From positions 1-64,000 of the forward strand of contig BOKF01000022.1 in NCBI GenBank assembly GCA_016860845.1: a stretch of 64,000 bases of DNA, written 5' to 3'. Below, piece by piece: positions 40,740 through 50,306 of the stretch. The notes below the pieces were generated by a model. The model did not search any database. It worked only from the letters and a program-made list of their open reading frames with translations, and was not told the DNA's origin. The translations under genes and the position numbers were made by a program. This stretch comes from Chloroflexota bacterium (GTDB taxonomy: Bacteria; Chloroflexota; Anaerolineae; 4572-78; J111). Numbering within the stretch: the first letter of the stretch is position 1; every line of letters starts with the position of its first letter.

Positions 40740-43529
40740 CTATGAACGTGAAATTGTCACTTTATCCACCGCGGCGGCCAAGTTGCGTATATCCGGCGAA
40801 TGTCCCAGGCGTAGATAGGCTGTCTCGGTGTCGCTGCCAGTCATTTGGAGGGCGGTACCGGCAGGGGCACCCTTGACGCCAATCGCCGTGAAGGGTGCGC
40901 TTAAGCTGTCCCCAGACAGGCCGAGGGACTGCAGACTGGTTAAAGTATCCTCATTGAAAAAGGCAGTTGCGTCCAGATCTTGACTGGCAACCAGCACAAT
41001 CTGGCCTGGGGCAATCTCGGCAATAAACTGGCTCAATGCCGCCGCTTCAAAAGGGTTGGCCGCAGTATCGAATCCTCTAACCGCCGTCACCTGTCCGGAT
41101 TGGGGGTGAATCACGGCCACATTGACTCCCTGCCGGTGGGCGGAAGCGTCAACCGTATCATCCCCAAAACCAACCGTCATAAAAGCAAAATCGCTGCCGC
41201 TGTTGAGTTCTAAGTCAACCGGGGTTTCAACGCCAGTCTGTCCGATCAGGCGGTTCGCCGGCAGCACCCGGCGCGGTTGAGCGGTCTGGGCAAAGCTCAA
41301 AGTCAGCCGATTCAGTCCGCTCACCAAACCTGTCTCTGGCAGTTTTACCTCAACCATTTGCCATCCTTCGTGTAGAGAGAGATTGTCCGCTAATAAACGA
41401 TCATTGAGGAACAGGCTAACCGCTTGCTGTGGCATTCCCGGATAGCTAAAGGGCGCGATCTGGAGAGAAAGTTGGTGGTCACCGCTGCCGCGAACCGGAA
41501 AGAAGAGGGTGGATTCGGCGGCAGTGGCCCAGTTGGCTGTGGCGGCAAAAATCTCCTCATTGCCGGCCCAGCCTTCGCCCCGGTAGGGATCGCTGCGCCA
41601 GTCGCCAAAATCAAGGGTGAGGGGATTAGGAACGGCGGCGGGCTGCACAGCAAAGGCTTGCACACCCGGACTCTGGTAAACCGGCTGGGGTTGGTGGGGG
41701 ATTAAATCAAGGGCCAGACGGTGGGTGGCGGTAAAAGTATCTTCATAAGGTTTGCGGTGGGGCAAAGGCTCGTGAATGACCAGGTATTTGATGTTGTACA
41801 GGGCCATCAATTCGGGAGCCTGAAGGCGAGCGCGTTGGAGGGTAGTTTCGTCCACACTGCGGTAGAGTTCGGTTTCGGTTAAGGCTTTGAAGAGAGGGAT
41901 GTTGGCGTAGTAATCAAACTTGTAGGCCGGGTTGCGCGAGGTGTTGCCCCCCAGGATCGGGCGGTGGTGGGCTGATTGGTAGTATTGCAGTTGGGTCTGC
42001 TCGGCGCCGAGCGTGCCGTAGCTGTTGCGCCAGCCCAGCGGCAGTTGCAGCAAGGAAAAGTCATCCGGCTCGACTCCAATTTGGGTGTAGACTGCGGGGA
42101 TGCGCGCATCGGAGAGCGGGAGCGGGACGCTGTACTGGTCGAAGAGAAGAAGGGTGAGGAGGAGGGCGTAAAGCGTGATGCGTGATGCGTGATGCGTGAT
42201 GCGTGATGCGTGAAAGGTGATATATGATACAGCGTAGCCGACCAGCACGGCCAGGGATAGGGTCAGAGGGATGCCGAAGCGGTTGGGGACGCGGTTGGCG
42301 TTGATAAGCGGCAGGTAGTGAAGCAGGGCAAAAGGCAGGGGAAAGGTGACTTCGAGGTCGTCCAGGTTGAAGCGGTTTTGGCCGTTAATGGTCAGCAGCG
42401 GGCCGAGGCTGAGCAGAGCGAAGATGAGGGTGCTCCACAGCCAGACCCGGCCTGCTTTCCGGCGAACCAGGTAACCCAGCAGAGCCAGAGCCAGAATGCC
42501 ATAACCCAAAAAGAGCGTGTTGACATCGCTGAAGCGGCTGGTTCCTTCGACGACCGCCCGCAGTTCGCGCAGCCAATCCTGGCCGGAGAGGGGATGCAAG
42601 GGCGTCAGTGTGACCAGGCCGGCCAGGTCGGCGCTGAGTTTCAAACCCTCGCCCCAGCCGGGTTCGGCGTAGGCCGGGTTGAGAAAGTCGGGCAAAACGG
42701 CGAGGATGAAGGGGGCGGTCAGGGCAAAGGTGACAAGCCCAATACTGAATAGGCGAATGAGCGAATGGCGAATAAACTCTCGCCGTTCGCCATTCGCCAT
42801 TCGCCACTCGCCTACCCATACGATCAGTGCGATAAAAATCAGAAAAACAGTGTAGGTCAGCTCGGCGTAGAGGCAAAAAGCGGCAAAGAGGCCGGTCAGG
42901 AAGATAGTTTTGCGACTGCCGTTACGGAGGGTTTTGAGGAGAAAAAGGGCGAAAAAAGGAAACCATTGGATGGTTACAAAGTTGTAATGACCCAGCGCGG
43001 CGTACATCATCCGGCTGGCGGAAAAGGCGAAGACAGCGCCGGCGGCGAAAGCGGGGAAATAGGTAGTAGGTAGTAGGTAGTAGGTAGTAGGGGAAGAGGG
43101 GGAAGCGGAGCTTCGCGGTCGGCGGTCGGTGGTCGGCGGTTGCTTTAGCAGGTACAGCGACAGCAGAAACGTGCCATAGGCGCTGGAGATAAAGGAAAAA
43201 AGCAGGGCGAGATTGCTGGCCAGGGGCAGGGAAAAGGCGAGCTGCAAGGGCAGTCCAAAAGCGGCGTTGAACAGGTTGAAGGTGTAGGTGGTCAGCTTGA
43301 TGCCCAGCGGGAAAAAAATGTGATGGGATGCTAAGGGCGGCTGTTGTAAGGTGAGGAGGCTGTATTTAAGCCACCACATATTCCAGAGGAAGGTGGACTC
43401 GTCAAAGGCCCAGGTGGCCTCGCCGGGCACATGGGTGCTGAGATGAGCCGCCAGTGGCCAGGTAAAGATGAGGGTCAGCAAGGTGTAGAGGCCGATGGCA
43501 AACAAATGGGACCGGTACGATTTGCGCAT
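40740..43529 (-). CDS. Large GT-C-like membrane protein of the glycan locus
   Basis: A 929-aa membrane protein with about eleven N-terminal helices (1-470) and a C-terminal extracytoplasmic beta-rich domain (about 600-929). An acidic residue in the first outer loop (GEATWAFDEST) is in the place used by GT-C glycosyltransferases for catalysis. Such proteins often add sugars from lipid donors outside the membrane. Three loops between helices are encoded by simple heptamer repeats (42173-42214, 42751-42813, 43061-43137), giving odd segments such as HASRITHHASRIT and TTYYLLPTTYF; the frame stays open. It is the last gene of the long polysaccharide transcript. Confidence 0.78.
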   Translation of the reverse strand: MRKSYRSHLFAIGLYTLLTLIFTWPLAAHLSTHVPGEATWAFDESTFLWNMWWLKYSLLTLQQPPLASHHIFFPLGIKLTTYTFNLFNAAFGLPLQLAFSLPLASNLALLFSFISSAYGTFLLSLYLLKQPPTTDRRPRSSASPSSPTTYYLLPTTYFPAFAAGAVFAFSASRMMYAALGHYNFVTIQWFPFFALFLLKTLRNGSRKTIFLTGLFAAFCLYAELTYTVFLIFIALIVWVGEWRMANGERREFIRHSLIRLFSIGLVTFALTAPFILAVLPDFLNPAYAEPGWGEGLKLSADLAGLVTLTPLHPLSGQDWLRELRAVVEGTSRFSDVNTLFLGYGILALALLGYLVRRKAGRVWLWSTLIFALLSLGPLLTINGQNRFNLDDLEVTFPLPFALLHYLPLINANRVPNRFGIPLTLSLAVLVGYAVSYITFHASRITHHASRITLYALLLTLLLFDQYSVPLPLSDARIPAVYTQIGVEPDDFSLLQLPLGWRNSYGTLGAEQTQLQYYQSAHHRPILGGNTSRNPAYKFDYYANIPLFKALTETELYRSVDETTLQRARLQAPELMALYNIKYLVIHEPLPHRKPYEDTFTATHRLALDLIPHQPQPVYQSPGVQAFAVQPAAVPNPLTLDFGDWRSDPYRGEGWAGNEEIFAATANWATAAESTLFFPVRGSGDHQLSLQIAPFSYPGMPQQAVSLFLNDRLLADNLSLHEGWQMVEVKLPETGLVSGLNRLTLSFAQTAQPRRVLPANRLIGQTGVETPVDLELNSGSDFAFMTVGFGDDTVDASAHRQGVNVAVIHPQSGQVTAVRGFDTAANPFEAAALSQFIAEIAPGQIVLVASQDLDATAFFNEDTLTSLQSLGLSGDSLSAPFTAIGVKGAPAGTALQMTGSDTETAYLRLGHSPDIRNLAAAVDKVTISRS
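42173..42214. repeat. GCGTGAT heptamer x6 inside a coding region
   Basis: Six consecutive 7-base units (last one GCGTGAA). Three units make 21 bases, so the protein shows a 7-residue repeat (HASRITH-type). Copy-number change by one or two units would shift the frame. Confidence 0.85.
42751..42813. repeat. In-gene hairpin of GCGAATG heptamers
   Basis: AGGCGAATGAGCGAATGG at the left and CCATTCGCCATTCGCC at the right are near-perfect complements, forming a stem with a short loop. It encodes a hydrophilic loop of the membrane protein (EWRMANGERREFIRHS). Confidence 0.75.
43061..43137. repeat. AGGTAGT and GGTCGGC/T heptamer runs inside a coding region
   Basis: About four and a half AGGTAGT units (43061-43091) and three GGTCGG(C/T) units (43117-43137). 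They encode a Thr/Tyr/Leu/Pro and Arg/Ser-rich loop not expected in a GT-C protein. Confidence 0.8.
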
Positions 43530-43539
43530 GAGGCAGATA

Positions 43540-44259
43540 TTAGACCATTTTGATTAGCTTTACAAAGATACCCAGCAAGATAAGCAAATATAAAAGCAGC
43601 AGCACGAGATAAAAACGGAAATCGCCCCACAGGAAGGGCCTATCCTTGATCAACTGCTGCCCCAGAATTGATAACTTCTCGTTGAGGGAAAGGGCATAAC
43701 AGGTGCGGAAGGTAATATCTGCCGGTACGGGCACAGGCCCAAGAAAGGCCGAGCCGGCAGGATAAACATCCCGTTCAATCCCACCCACGGTAACGGCGTT
43801 GCCTTCTGTTGACTGAGGCGAGTGAAGGGCAATGAAGTAGGATTTGCCGCCGGAGTTGGGAATGGGGGGAAAGGTGAAGGTGCGCCAACTCAGATCGCTA
43901 ACGTCGGCGGCATTAAATGTGGTCCGATAAAGCTCCCGCCCCTGGAGGGGATTGGAGCCGTTATCCGGAGCTGCCAGCAAGCGCAGGGTGACATCGTGGG
44001 TGTTGGTGCGCCCATAGGTTTGAAAGAGAAGGTCAATCCGGTTGAGGTTGGGGCGGGGTGCGACAAAACTTTGGCCGATAATCCGCTCGCCGGCGATTTG
44101 CTGGGGAGTGGTGGGGGTCACATTATTGTTAATCAGTTGCCCTGCACAGGCCAGTTGGCGAGAGAAAGAAACAGCCACTGCGGTCAGGCCGGTTAAGGCC
44201 AAAACCAACAGGGTCACGAGAGAGAGTTTTTTGAGCAAGGTCAAGTTTTTTGAGTTCAA
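43540..44259 (-). CDS. Membrane-anchored protein of the glycan locus, unknown function
   Basis: A 239-aa protein with an N-terminal signal-anchor helix (about 13-35), a beta-rich extracytoplasmic domain (about 45-190) and a C-terminal membrane helix (LVLLLLYLLILLGIFV). The start is a TTG at 44259 whose last two bases overlap the TGA of the upstream gene, an arrangement consistent with coupled translation; no later ATG fits. It resembles lectin-like jelly-roll domains (FPPIPNSGGKSYFIALHSP) sometimes found with polysaccharide polymerases. No named family is recognised. Confidence 0.65.
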   Translation of the reverse strand: MNSKNLTLLKKLSLVTLLVLALTGLTAVAVSFSRQLACAGQLINNNVTPTTPQQIAGERIIGQSFVAPRPNLNRIDLLFQTYGRTNTHDVTLRLLAAPDNGSNPLQGRELYRTTFNAADVSDLSWRTFTFPPIPNSGGKSYFIALHSPQSTEGNAVTVGGIERDVYPAGSAFLGPVPVPADITFRTCYALSLNEKLSILGQQLIKDRPFLWGDFRFYLVLLLLYLLILLGIFVKLIKMV

Positions 44260-45587
44260 TAGTTTGAGTAGAAAAAGGGAATGATGTAACCAAATAGGAC
44301 CAACGAATCGAACAGGCTTAGTCCCACCGTTAAGGCCAGCAGGCTAAATCTACGCCAACCGGCCGGAATGAGTTGCCGCCAGCCCAGCATCAAAAACAGC
44401 GAGATAGGGACGATCACCGGGTAGATCGAGCGCCCCTGGCGATAGACAATACTCTGGGTAACGGCATTCCAGGCCAGTATCGTTACAATTGAGCTGGCCA
44501 CCGCTATGGCTAAAACCAGCAGGACTCGAAATTGCAGGCGGCGGGAGGGAGCATAACCTAAACGCCCTTTTGCCAGCAGACCCAGCAGCCCGATCAAGGC
44601 CAGAAGGCAGCTCAGGAAGAGAAGTTGGTACCAGAAGGGATGCAATTGGAGGATCATCCAGCCGGGGTAAGCCCAGAAGCTGCGAAACAGGTCTATCGGT
44701 ACCAGGGGGTCCAGGTAAAAGAAATTGCCACTGCTGGCTAACGCGCCAAATGAAGCGAGCAGCAGGATAAGCCGTTGGGGGATAAAAAAATAAACGAGCG
44801 CCGCCAGGATAGCTCCGCTGAGCAGCAGCCAGCGCCAGTGCCGCCGGTAGGCCGGGAGATAAAATAGCATGAGGCTGCCGATAGCCAAAGGCAAGAAATA
44901 GGCTGTGGCTTTGGTCCACATGGCAACCAGGGAGAGGCTCAGCATGGCAAAAATTTTTAGCAGTGAAAAACCCTGCATAATGCCTGCTACCATAAAGTAG
45001 AGGACAGTCGTAGCTAACAACTCGGCCAGGTTGCCGTTGTTGACGGTAGACATGAGATGGGTGTGTTGTGGATTAAACAGGATGATCAGGGGCGTCCCTA
45101 AAACGAGGAAAGTATCTCCCGGGAAAATGGTCCGGACAATCAGATAGGCCAGAAAAATCACGGCGACATTCATCAGGACCATGTTAACCCGGACGAGGTA
45201 GAGCTGGGGCGTAATATCCTGGTGGGGAGCCAGAAACAGCGGCCAAGCCATTACGACATAAGCCCCCCGGCTGCCGTATAACCCCTGGTAGATTTCCTGG
45301 TAAAGTGCAATGTAGCGTCCGATGGAGTTGGGGACATAGGAGGGGCGGGAGGCATCTACAAAATCCCAGTAGCGAAAGGTAAATAAAGATTTACTGAGTT
45401 CGTCATACCAGGCCGGTCCATTTTGGGAGTTGCTGTTCCAGTCGGCGGCGCTGAGCGAAGCTTTGACTCGCTCAAATTGGGCCGGTTCATCGGGGGCTTG
45501 CCAGGGGGGGACTACCGCTCCATAAATAAGCCCTCGCACCAGGGCCAGGGCTAACAGGGAGTAAAGGATTAATTTGGAAGGGTTCAT
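44256..45587 (-). CDS. DUF2142-family membrane protein (GT-C-like)
   Basis: A 443-aa membrane protein. The N-terminal motif VPPWQAPDEPAQFERV (about 22-37) is the hallmark of DUF2142, whose DE pair in the first outer loop is placed like the catalytic acid of GT-C transferases. About ten further helices follow. Relatives are found in rhamnan and O-antigen loci, probably transferring or polymerising sugars outside the membrane. The start at 45587 is preferred to one ten codons upstream, which would overlap the previous gene more deeply. Confidence 0.83.
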   Translation of the reverse strand: MNPSKLILYSLLALALVRGLIYGAVVPPWQAPDEPAQFERVKASLSAADWNSNSQNGPAWYDELSKSLFTFRYWDFVDASRPSYVPNSIGRYIALYQEIYQGLYGSRGAYVVMAWPLFLAPHQDITPQLYLVRVNMVLMNVAVIFLAYLIVRTIFPGDTFLVLGTPLIILFNPQHTHLMSTVNNGNLAELLATTVLYFMVAGIMQGFSLLKIFAMLSLSLVAMWTKATAYFLPLAIGSLMLFYLPAYRRHWRWLLLSGAILAALVYFFIPQRLILLLASFGALASSGNFFYLDPLVPIDLFRSFWAYPGWMILQLHPFWYQLLFLSCLLALIGLLGLLAKGRLGYAPSRRLQFRVLLVLAIAVASSIVTILAWNAVTQSIVYRQGRSIYPVIVPISLFLMLGWRQLIPAGWRRFSLLALTVGLSLFDSLVLFGYIIPFFYSNY

Positions 45588-45594
45588 CGGCAAA

Positions 45595-46995
45595 CTAATA
45601 GGCTCCCCGCCGGTCAATCACCGCTTTGACCGTACGCCACAGAATTTGAATGTCCAGCCAGAGCGAGTAATTTTTGATATAATAAAGATCCTCTTCGGTG
45701 TGCAGGTGCATCAGCTTATCAGCCCGGCCATTGACTTGCCACCAGCCGGTAAGACCCTGGGGCACTTCAAAACGCTTGCGCTGCCAGGGTTCGTAGCGGT
45801 CAACCAGCCAGGGCAACTCCGGGCGGGGACCTACCAGGCTCATCTCGCCTTTAAGCACATTGACAAGCTGGGGTAACTCGTCTAAACTGGCGCGGCGTAA
45901 AAAGCGGCCAAAATGAGTGATACGGGGATCATCGTAGAATTTGTGGATGGGTAGCCCGTTAATGGTGAGCTGGGTGTGTTCATCCTGCCGATACCCGGCG
46001 GGATGAACCATGGTCCGGAATTTATACATCTGGAAGAGCCGCCCGTTTTCGCCGACACGCTCCTGCCTGAAGATAATGGGGCCGGGTGAATCTAATTTGA
46101 TACCCAGGGCGATCAAAGCCATAAAAGGCAGGGCCAAAATGAGGCCAAGGCCGGCCACCACCAGATCGAAGAGACGCTTGACCAAACGCTGGAAAGGATC
46201 GAGAGCGGGTTCGCGCAAGGTGACCAGGGGCATACCCCCCAGGTCCTCCACCTCGGAGCGCAGAAAAACCAAATCCATAAAGTTGGGCATGACCCGCACG
46301 TTAACCTGAAGAGGCTGCAAGGCGGCAATCAGGTTGGCCAGTTTATCGTGGGCGTAGCGGGGCAGGGTGAAGATGATTTCATTGATCCGCTGTTCTTGGG
46401 CTACCGCCAGGGTGTTCTCCAAAGGGCCAAAGTGTTGATAGCCCAGGGTGTTGGCCTTCAGGTTATCATCCATAAAGCCGATCAGTTTAAGGCCGGTCCA
46501 ACTGTGCTTGACCACCATCTCGCCGACCTGACGCCCGACGGAACCGGCGCCAACGATCAGTACCCGGCGCGCGCCGTAGCGCTTCTCGCCGAAAAAGCGC
46601 AGCAGCAGCCGAAAGGCAAGGCGGTAAGCCAGCAGTAAGACCAGGCTCATCAGAGCAAAAGTGATAACCTGTAAGCGGGAGATGTCACGGAAGGAGAAGT
46701 ATAACGTTCCGGCAAAGGCCAGGGTTGTGGCCGCATGGGCCGCAATGAGCCGCTGTACCTCATCCAGAGGGCGAAGATTTTTTTGAAGATTATAAACGTC
46801 CAGGAGGACAAAGCCAATGACCCAAACAACCAGGGCGAGTAGAAAAATCGGCCAGCCGGGCCAGGCGACGGCGGGGGTGACGGGTTTGCCAAACTCCAGG
46901 TAAGGACGTAACCAGCTAGCAGCCAGTAAGGCCAGTAGGATAGTCGCTACATCGCCCAGCAGCAAAACTAAACTGAGGCCAGCCCGCTTAAACAC
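45595..46995 (-). CDS. Polyprenyl glycosylphosphotransferase (initiating enzyme)
   Basis: A 466-aa initiating transferase of the WbaP/WcaJ type. Four N-terminal helices (1-120), a nucleotide-binding-like middle domain (RVLIVGAGSVGRQVGEM, about 145-161), one re-entrant helix, and the C-terminal catalytic domain: KRLFDLVVAGLGLILALP, SPGPIIFRQERVG, YKFRTM, LDELPQLVNVLKGEMSLVGP and RPEL. It puts a hexose-1-phosphate on undecaprenyl phosphate, the first step of the glycan made by this locus. The start is GTG at 46995 with AGGAG seven bases upstream. Downstream genes follow closely, consistent with one transcript. Confidence 0.94.
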   Translation of the reverse strand: MFKRAGLSLVLLLGDVATILLALLAASWLRPYLEFGKPVTPAVAWPGWPIFLLALVVWVIGFVLLDVYNLQKNLRPLDEVQRLIAAHAATTLAFAGTLYFSFRDISRLQVITFALMSLVLLLAYRLAFRLLLRFFGEKRYGARRVLIVGAGSVGRQVGEMVVKHSWTGLKLIGFMDDNLKANTLGYQHFGPLENTLAVAQEQRINEIIFTLPRYAHDKLANLIAALQPLQVNVRVMPNFMDLVFLRSEVEDLGGMPLVTLREPALDPFQRLVKRLFDLVVAGLGLILALPFMALIALGIKLDSPGPIIFRQERVGENGRLFQMYKFRTMVHPAGYRQDEHTQLTINGLPIHKFYDDPRITHFGRFLRRASLDELPQLVNVLKGEMSLVGPRPELPWLVDRYEPWQRKRFEVPQGLTGWWQVNGRADKLMHLHTEEDLYYIKNYSLWLDIQILWRTVKAVIDRRGAY

Positions 46996-47114
46996 CCTGA
47001 TACTCCTATAAGCCGTAACCTACCGGGAAAAGCTGTCTCTTTTTTATTCCTGGGGTTTCTAGCTTAGCCCCATTTTAGCACGAAAAAATCAAGAGAACAA
47101 AACTTATGAGCAGG

Positions 47115-47894
47115 TTACAATTTTCGAGGGGGTAATTGCCATAGCTGCTGTTTAAGCACTCGCCACAAAAAGAGAGGATTACCTACGAGATAACGCTGCC
47201 AGAGACGACCAGGTTCAATCAGCAGGCGAGACAACCATTCCAGGCCGTGGTCGGTCATCCAGCGGGGGCCTCGGTAAACGTGGCCGGTATAAAAATCAAG
47301 GCAAGCGCCCAGAGGTAGAAATACGCGGGCCTCAATTTGATTTATATGGCCCCGGATCCAATCTTCCTGGTGAGGCATACCAAAACCTACATAAAGGATA
47401 TGAGGCCGGAAGACATTAATCTGAGCGATGACCTGCTCATTCTCCAGCCCGGTCTTTTGAAAGTAACCATGATGATAGGCCACCCGCAAACCTGGTGCAA
47501 CCCGTTGCAGCTTTGCCGCAGCGGCCTCGGCGACACCCGGCTGGCCGGCCAGTAAAAAGAGGGACAGACCTTGCTGCTGGCAGAGTTTTCCCAGTGATTC
47601 GATCCAGTCGGGGCAGGTCGTTCTGTGTTCCGCTTTGATGAACTGTCCGGTTAATTTAGCCCCCAGCGCCACCCCAAAGCCGTCACAAAAAACCAAGTCG
47701 GCTTGATTGAGAAACTCTCTATACCAGGGCAATTTATAGGCCAGGTTCATGGCGTGGACGTTAACATGGGCAATGATAGTTTTCCGCCCGGTGTTTGCCA
47801 GGGCTGAGTCAACTATGGCTTGCAGAAGTTGGTCACGGCTGAGGGCGTGAATCCGGATGCCGAGCAGGAACAGGGTTTGAGGCGACGTGATCAT
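47115..47894 (-). CDS. WecG/TagA/CpsF-family glycosyltransferase
   Basis: A 259-aa glycosyltransferase of family 26. Recognised by VNVHAMNLAYKLPWYREF, ADLVFCDGFGVALGAKL, the VGFGMPHQEDWI substrate loop and the C-terminal GLEWLSRLLIEPGRLWQRYL. It normally transfers ManNAc or ManNAcA to the lipid-linked first sugar, the second step of repeat-unit assembly. The start at 47894 is selected because the longer frame would overlap the end of the preceding GT4 gene by more than 40 bases. It precedes the initiating transferase in the operon. Confidence 0.92.
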   Translation of the reverse strand: MITSPQTLFLLGIRIHALSRDQLLQAIVDSALANTGRKTIIAHVNVHAMNLAYKLPWYREFLNQADLVFCDGFGVALGAKLTGQFIKAEHRTTCPDWIESLGKLCQQQGLSLFLLAGQPGVAEAAAAKLQRVAPGLRVAYHHGYFQKTGLENEQVIAQINVFRPHILYVGFGMPHQEDWIRGHINQIEARVFLPLGACLDFYTGHVYRGPRWMTDHGLEWLSRLLIEPGRLWQRYLVGNPLFLWRVLKQQLWQLPPRKL

Positions 47895-47901
47895 GGAACA
47901 T

Positions 47902-48990
47902 TTAAAGGCCGCAGACTTCGCGGTAGACAGCTTCAGTCTGTTCAATCATGGTTTGGGCTTTAAATTGCTGTTGCACTCGCTGTTGCCCGGCCTGGGCCAG
48001 CGCCCGCCGCAATGGCTCATTTTCCAAAGCTTGTATCAGCGCTTCGGCCAGGCCGGGGGCATTGGCCGGTTCCACCAGGAGGCCGGTCTGGCCGTGAGTG
48101 ATGACTTCAGCCGCGCCGCCAACGTTAGTGACAACTGCCGGCAGACCCAAGGCCATGGCTTCCAGCATGGCAAACGATAATCCCTCCCACAGCGAAGATA
48201 AAACAAATACTTTAGCGTTAGCCAGAATGGCCGAAACATCGGGGCGCAGACCGGCAAAAATAATATTGTCGGCAATATTCAAAATCTTGGCCTGGCATTT
48301 TAATTCTGTTTCCAGTGGACCATCACCGGCTATAATTAATTTGGCTTGGGGCCAGCGAGCCAGGACAGCCGGCATGGCTTCCAGCAAGTACTGCTGGCCT
48401 TTTTGCCGGTCGAGTCGAGCGATATTGGCCAGCACAAGGTCGTCGTCAGCCAGGTGCAGCTCTTGTTTGGCTCTTTGGATTGCGGTAGGCGTCGATGGGG
48501 TAACTTCGACGGCGTTGTAGATAACCGTTATTTTTTCGGAGGGCACGCCAAAGTAGTTAATGAGGTGCTGGCGGCCGGTCTGGCTAACCGAAATGACCCG
48601 TTGGCCCCAGCGGGTAAAGCGCTGTTTGCCCCGCAAAATATTTTGATCGGTGGAGACCAGCCGGGTGGGTAGGCCCGACAAAGCCAGGGAGCTGAGAAAA
48701 CCAATCCAGCGATGCAGCGAATGGATGAGGTCTAATTGTTCTTGCCGGGCGATACGCCGGATGAGCTTTATCGAATTGAAGGTATTGGGTAAGTTTTTCT
48801 GATACTGATCCAGCGGTATCAAGACATGGCGTGCCTGGGCCGCCGCCAGTTGTTCCGGCGGGGCAGGATTGGATGAAGCCAGCCAGACTTGATGCCCACG
48901 CTGCCCGAGTCCTTGAGCCAGGGTAAAAGCGTAGTGGGAAATACCATCCCCATGAGCCTTGAGATGGGTGGTAGCAATGAGGATATTCAT
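47902..48990 (-). CDS. GT4-family glycosyltransferase
   Basis: A 362-aa retaining transferase with GT-B fold. Residues 1-180 hold the acceptor domain (MNILIATTHLKAHGDGISHY), and the donor domain has GDGPLETELK and EGLSFAMLEAMALGLPAV with the E-x7-E pair intact. The start at 48990 overlaps the upstream GT4 stop by ATGA. It adds a sugar to the lipid-linked repeat unit on the cytoplasmic face; donor unknown. Confidence 0.93.
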   Translation of the reverse strand: MNILIATTHLKAHGDGISHYAFTLAQGLGQRGHQVWLASSNPAPPEQLAAAQARHVLIPLDQYQKNLPNTFNSIKLIRRIARQEQLDLIHSLHRWIGFLSSLALSGLPTRLVSTDQNILRGKQRFTRWGQRVISVSQTGRQHLINYFGVPSEKITVIYNAVEVTPSTPTAIQRAKQELHLADDDLVLANIARLDRQKGQQYLLEAMPAVLARWPQAKLIIAGDGPLETELKCQAKILNIADNIIFAGLRPDVSAILANAKVFVLSSLWEGLSFAMLEAMALGLPAVVTNVGGAAEVITHGQTGLLVEPANAPGLAEALIQALENEPLRRALAQAGQQRVQQQFKAQTMIEQTEAVYREVCGL

Positions 48991-50291
48991 TCCAACACTT
49001 TTTTGGCCAGATGGCGATACTGATAAAGCCAGCGCAGGCCGGGCCGGGCGATCAATTTGACCAATAATATTCTTAGCGCAGCTCGGTCGCCGCGAAGGGC
49101 CGTAGTGACATCTGCCGGCGTTATTTTGTTTAGAGGCGGCAATAGAGGCTGGTCTGTGGGCCAGGGCCGGGGTGGTTCTTGCCAAATTTGGTCAACTATG
49201 TTTAAAAACCTATTCAGATAGGTGTCAAAGCCAAATTGGGCCCCAATAGCAGCGTGGGCCTGCTGGCCTAAAACGGGCAATTGCTGGCGGTCGTTGTCCA
49301 GGCACTTGATCGTGTGGGCCATTTGGGCCATTTCGCCCACCGGCACACAAAAGCCATTAATGCCCTGCTCAATTAGAGCTGTGCCGCTTACTTGAGTGAC
49401 CACCGGGATACAGCCATGGGCCATACTCTGCAACATCGCCAGGGATGTGCCTTCATACTCCGAAACCAGGATAAAAATATCCTGGGACAACCACACTTCT
49501 CGTAATTGGTGCAGCGATACACTCCTTTCGAGAGAGATGCGGTGCTGAATGGCCGGATCTAAAGTCTTGAATTTACGTGAGAGGCTCTCCTTATCAGCAC
49601 CATCGCCGATGACCCGCAGTTGGAAGTTGACATTTTCGGCGGCCAGGCTCTTGACCAGGTGAACCAAATCGTAAACTCGTTTTTGACGTTGTTCGATCCG
49701 AGCGATGTAAACCAATCGAAGTGGGCTGCCTGCCTGGGCGTAACTGCGCTGCAAAACTGAAGGGGCGTCAACCGGATTAGGCTGGATTAAAATATTCGTT
49801 TGGCGGTGGGGAAGTCGCCTGCTTAATTTAGCCGCAATATCTGGGGTGGAGGCAATAAAACGATGGATAATCGCTTCATAGTAACTCAACCAGTCATAGT
49901 AGCCAATTTCATCGGAGTGGGCATAGCCAATTACTCGCAACTTATCAGGCTGCTCCGTTGCCAGGGCAGCACAGGCAGCAAAAGTGCCGTAGGCCCAATT
50001 AGGGATGATAATACCGGGCAGGAGAGCGCGATAAGTGGGCAGATAGTCGGTTACATGCGGCGTTGTTAAGAAAGGGCTGTTAGGACTCACTTTGTTTAAG
50101 CAAGATAGATGCTCGGCCTGGGGAGGCAGGTCAAGATCTATTTTGGGGTTGTAATAAGCTTGATGTTCGAGTATCGTTACCATTTGGCCTCGCGCAACAA
50201 GCCGCCGAGCCATTTCAACAGACCAAACTGTAACACCTCCCAGGGTAAGGCCGTCGGGAAGTGCAAAAGCAATAGTTTTTGCTTTCGTCAT
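48987..50291 (-). CDS. GT4-family glycosyltransferase with altered E-x7-E
   Basis: A 434-aa GT-B transferase. The donor domain has RVIGDGADKESL and SEYEGTSLAMLQSMAHGCIPVV, in which the second Glu of the E-x7-E motif is Gln. A C-terminal extension of about 60 residues (KITPADVTTALRGDR) is longer than usual. It is coupled to the next GT4 gene by ATGA. Confidence 0.9.
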   Translation of the reverse strand: MTKAKTIAFALPDGLTLGGVTVWSVEMARRLVARGQMVTILEHQAYYNPKIDLDLPPQAEHLSCLNKVSPNSPFLTTPHVTDYLPTYRALLPGIIIPNWAYGTFAACAALATEQPDKLRVIGYAHSDEIGYYDWLSYYEAIIHRFIASTPDIAAKLSRRLPHRQTNILIQPNPVDAPSVLQRSYAQAGSPLRLVYIARIEQRQKRVYDLVHLVKSLAAENVNFQLRVIGDGADKESLSRKFKTLDPAIQHRISLERSVSLHQLREVWLSQDIFILVSEYEGTSLAMLQSMAHGCIPVVTQVSGTALIEQGINGFCVPVGEMAQMAHTIKCLDNDRQQLPVLGQQAHAAIGAQFGFDTYLNRFLNIVDQIWQEPPRPWPTDQPLLPPLNKITPADVTTALRGDRAALRILLVKLIARPGLRWLYQYRHLAKKVLE

Positions 50292-50306
50292 GGGTAGATC
50301 GCCGTC

